From NCBI GenBank assembly GCA_035527455.1, contig DATLAN010000653.1, positions 1 to 5,642 on the forward strand: 5,642 nucleotides of DNA, read 5' to 3'. The position numbers and the translations under genes were made by a program. The number at the start of each line of letters is the position of its first letter. The first letter of the stretch is position 1. Positions 4,363 to 5,642 of this stretch are shown here, one piece after another. Under the pieces are notes generated by a model. That model had not been told where the DNA came from and made no database searches. It saw nothing but the letters and a program-made list of their open reading frames with translations. Source of the stretch: DATLAN01 sp035527455. GTDB taxonomy: Bacteria > Planctomycetota > Planctomycetia > Pirellulales > Thermoguttaceae.

Positions 4363-5492
4363 ACGCGGAAACGCTGATCGACCCGTCGGCCACCTCGGGC
4401 ATGCCCGCCCCGTTCTGGTTCGTCGAGTTCTTCAAGGTGCTCGGCTTCACGCTGCACGCGGTGCCGATGAATCTCTGGTACGCGGGGCTGCTGGTGGCCA
4501 TGCTGCTGTGGATCGGCCGCAACGAGCACGGCCGGCGCTTTTCCACCCGGCTGATGAGGCAGATGCCCGTGATCGTGGCGCTGGGCGTCAATTTCGGCGT
4601 CGTGCCGCTGCTGTTTACGCAAGTGGCGTACTACAAGGTCTTCTATCCGGCCACGATCCTGATGGCCTGGTTCTGGCTGCTGATCGTCGTGCTGCTGATC
4701 CCGGCGTACTACGGGGTCTACTTCTACGCCTCCGGGCTGCGCGGCGAAGCGGGATTGACGCCGGCCAGGAAAGCGGCCGGTTGGACGTCGGCCGTGTTCT
4801 TCATCGCCATCGGGTTCCTCTTCGCCAACGGGCTGAGCCTGATGGCCCACGTCGAGCGCTGGCCCGAGCTGTGGCAGGCGCACCGCATGGGCGGGGCCGC
4901 GTTGGGGACGGCGCTGAACATCGGCGACCCGTCGCTTTGGCCGCGGTGGCTGTTGATGTTCGGCCTGGCGCTGACGACGACCGCCGCGTGGGTCTTCTTC
5001 GACGCGGCCTTCTTCGCCCGCGCTGAAAGCGAAGACTACCGGCGTTGGGCAGCCCGGTTCGCTCCGGGACTCTACACTTTCGGCATGATCTTCTTTGCGG
5101 CGGCCGGCTCCTGGTACGTGTTCGGCACGTGGCCGGCCGAATTGCGCCAAACGATGACCGCCGGCGGGCTACTAGTGTTGACGATGGCCACGGGCATGGC
5201 GCCCGGTCTGCCGTTTCTGCTGTTGTGGATGCGTCGCAACGGTCTGCCCACGCGCGCGGCGGCGGCGCTGATCGCGCTGGCCCAATTCGGCGTGCTGGGG
5301 ATCAACGCGATCAGCCGCCACCTGGTGCAGAAGGTCAGTCTCGAAGGCTTTCTCGACGTCTCGGCCCAACCTCTCGCCGTCCAATGGGGCCCGATGGCCG
5401 TCTTCCTGACCACCTTCCTGCTCGGCCTCGGCGTGATCGCGTGGATGCTGGCCCAACTCGGCAAAACGCCCGAAGGCCCGCTGGAGTTGTGA
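4359..5492 (+). CDS. Second polytopic subunit of the bd-type oxidase
   Basis: This is a 377-residue integral membrane protein with about nine helices (roughly 22-52, 67-90, 97-126, 141-165, 195-220, 235-257, 268-291, 299-320, 344-366) and no soluble domain. The ATG at 4359 overlaps the preceding stop (ATGA) and has GGAGG at 4347-4351 seven bases upstream, so the two are almost certainly translationally coupled partners. Helix 1 (FFKVLGFTLHAVPMNLWYAG, His33) resembles helix 1 of CydA-like subunits, including the position of the haem-ligand histidine. However, the glutamate pair of helix 3 and the REAVRKP segment of its partner are missing. It may therefore be a diverged paralogue serving as the structural second subunit in place of CydB. 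The same frame is open upstream to 3396, but that part only shadows the previous gene. The REP-type repeat begins directly after the TGA (5490-5492), with no conventional terminator. Confidence 0.82.
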   Translation: MNAETLIDPSATSGMPAPFWFVEFFKVLGFTLHAVPMNLWYAGLLVAMLLWIGRNEHGRRFSTRLMRQMPVIVALGVNFGVVPLLFTQVAYYKVFYPATILMAWFWLLIVVLLIPAYYGVYFYASGLRGEAGLTPARKAAGWTSAVFFIAIGFLFANGLSLMAHVERWPELWQAHRMGGAALGTALNIGDPSLWPRWLLMFGLALTTTAAWVFFDAAFFARAESEDYRRWAARFAPGLYTFGMIFFAAAGSWYVFGTWPAELRQTMTAGGLLVLTMATGMAPGLPFLLLWMRRNGLPTRAAAALIALAQFGVLGINAISRHLVQKVSLEGFLDVSAQPLAVQWGPMAVFLTTFLLGLGVIAWMLAQLGKTPEGPLEL

Positions 5493-5544
5493 GATGTAGG
5501 CCGGAACAAGATGTAGGCCGGAACCAGCGCAGCGCAGTTCCGGC
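5493..5544 (+). repeat. REP palindrome with GTAG heads
   Basis: GATGTAGGCCGGAAC occurs twice, at 5493-5507 and 5510-5524, 17 bp apart. From the second copy, GCCGGAAC (5517-5524) pairs perfectly with GTTCCGGC (5537-5544) around a 12-nt loop (CAGCGCAGCGCA). The GTAG tetranucleotide immediately 5' of the stem (5513-5516, and 5496-5499 in the partial copy) is the hallmark recognised by REP-associated tyrosine transposases. The repeat starts one base after the oxidase operon's last stop and could stabilise or terminate its transcript. Confidence 0.75.
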
Positions 5545-5642
5545 AAGGGGATTCGCCCGGCAAGGGGATTCGCCCGGCAAGGGGATTCGCCCGGCAAGGG
5601 GATTCGCCCGGCAAGGGGATTCGCCCGGCAAGGGGATTCGCC
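5540..5642. repeat. 17-bp perfect tandem repeat array, cut off by the window end
   Basis: The unit CCGGCAAGGGGATTCGC repeats without a mismatch at 5540, 5557, 5574, 5591, 5608 and 5625: six complete copies plus one base, then the window ends. The first CCGGC is shared with the 3' arm of the REP stem, so the array seems to grow out of the REP. There are no spacers, so it is not a CRISPR. Since 17 is not a multiple of three and the unit lacks stops on the minus strand, long spurious frames arise there. Array length probably varies between strains. Confidence 0.9.

Noticed and set aside
5335..5631. Minus-strand frames beginning MPGESPCRANPLAG, in all three phases.
   Set aside because: They arise because a 17-bp repeat without stops reads open in every phase. 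They then run antisense through the oxidase gene.
5540..5642. Possible CRISPR array.
   Set aside because: Units are contiguous with no spacers, and 17 bp is too short for a CRISPR repeat.

Overview
The window looks like chromosomal DNA from a high-GC member of the Planctomycetota, most likely Pirellulales-like. I infer this from the style of the short HAMP protein and the small zf-HC2 protein, from the cytochrome c-fused bd-type oxidase, and from intergenic DNA full of GTAG-headed REP palindromes. No rRNA, tRNA or marker gene is present, so the assignment is an impression. TGA is an ordinary stop codon here: the glycosyltransferase, the zf-HC2 gene and both oxidase genes end with it.

Layout. 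(1) Bases 1-506 (+) hold the 3' part of a membrane protein with a HAMP-like domain. It converges on (2) a GT4 glycosyltransferase at 547-1824 (-). A rho-independent terminator pointing rightwards (605-633) lies inside the 3' end of the glycosyltransferase ORF. (3) Bases 1825-2323 form a 499-bp divergent intergenic region. On the glycosyltransferase side it holds a near-perfect sigma-54 (-24/-12) promoter (1892-1908) with a 9+9-bp inverted repeat centred about 78 bp upstream of the predicted start site. On the other side is a nested palindromic element (2131-2300) with a perfect 31-bp stem inside 20-bp outer inverted repeats. (4) Bases 2324-5492 (+) form a tight five-part cluster: a zf-HC2 zinc-finger protein; a tiny membrane protein whose frame continues through an in-frame TGA into MSGSC, with a hairpin placed like a bacterial SECIS; the truncated remnant of a DUF2892 (YgaP-type) membrane protein; a CydA-like subunit with a C-terminal cytochrome c domain; and a second polytopic subunit overlapping it by ATGA. 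(5) Bases 5493-5642 hold a GTAG-headed REP palindrome beginning right after the last stop codon. It runs into a perfect 17-bp tandem array that is cut off by the window end.

How the genes fit together. The two large genes match the cytochrome bd superfamily branch that lacks a quinol site and is thought to take electrons from cytochrome c. The small upstream genes (thiol or selenol candidate, DUF2892 remnant, zinc-finger protein) suggest a redox-linked operon. The glycosyltransferase is a separate transcription unit, probably for cell-surface polysaccharide and apparently under sigma-54 control. The observations most worth following are the candidate selenoprotein, the sigma-54 promoter with its inverted repeat, the DUF2892 deletion, and the palindromic elements.
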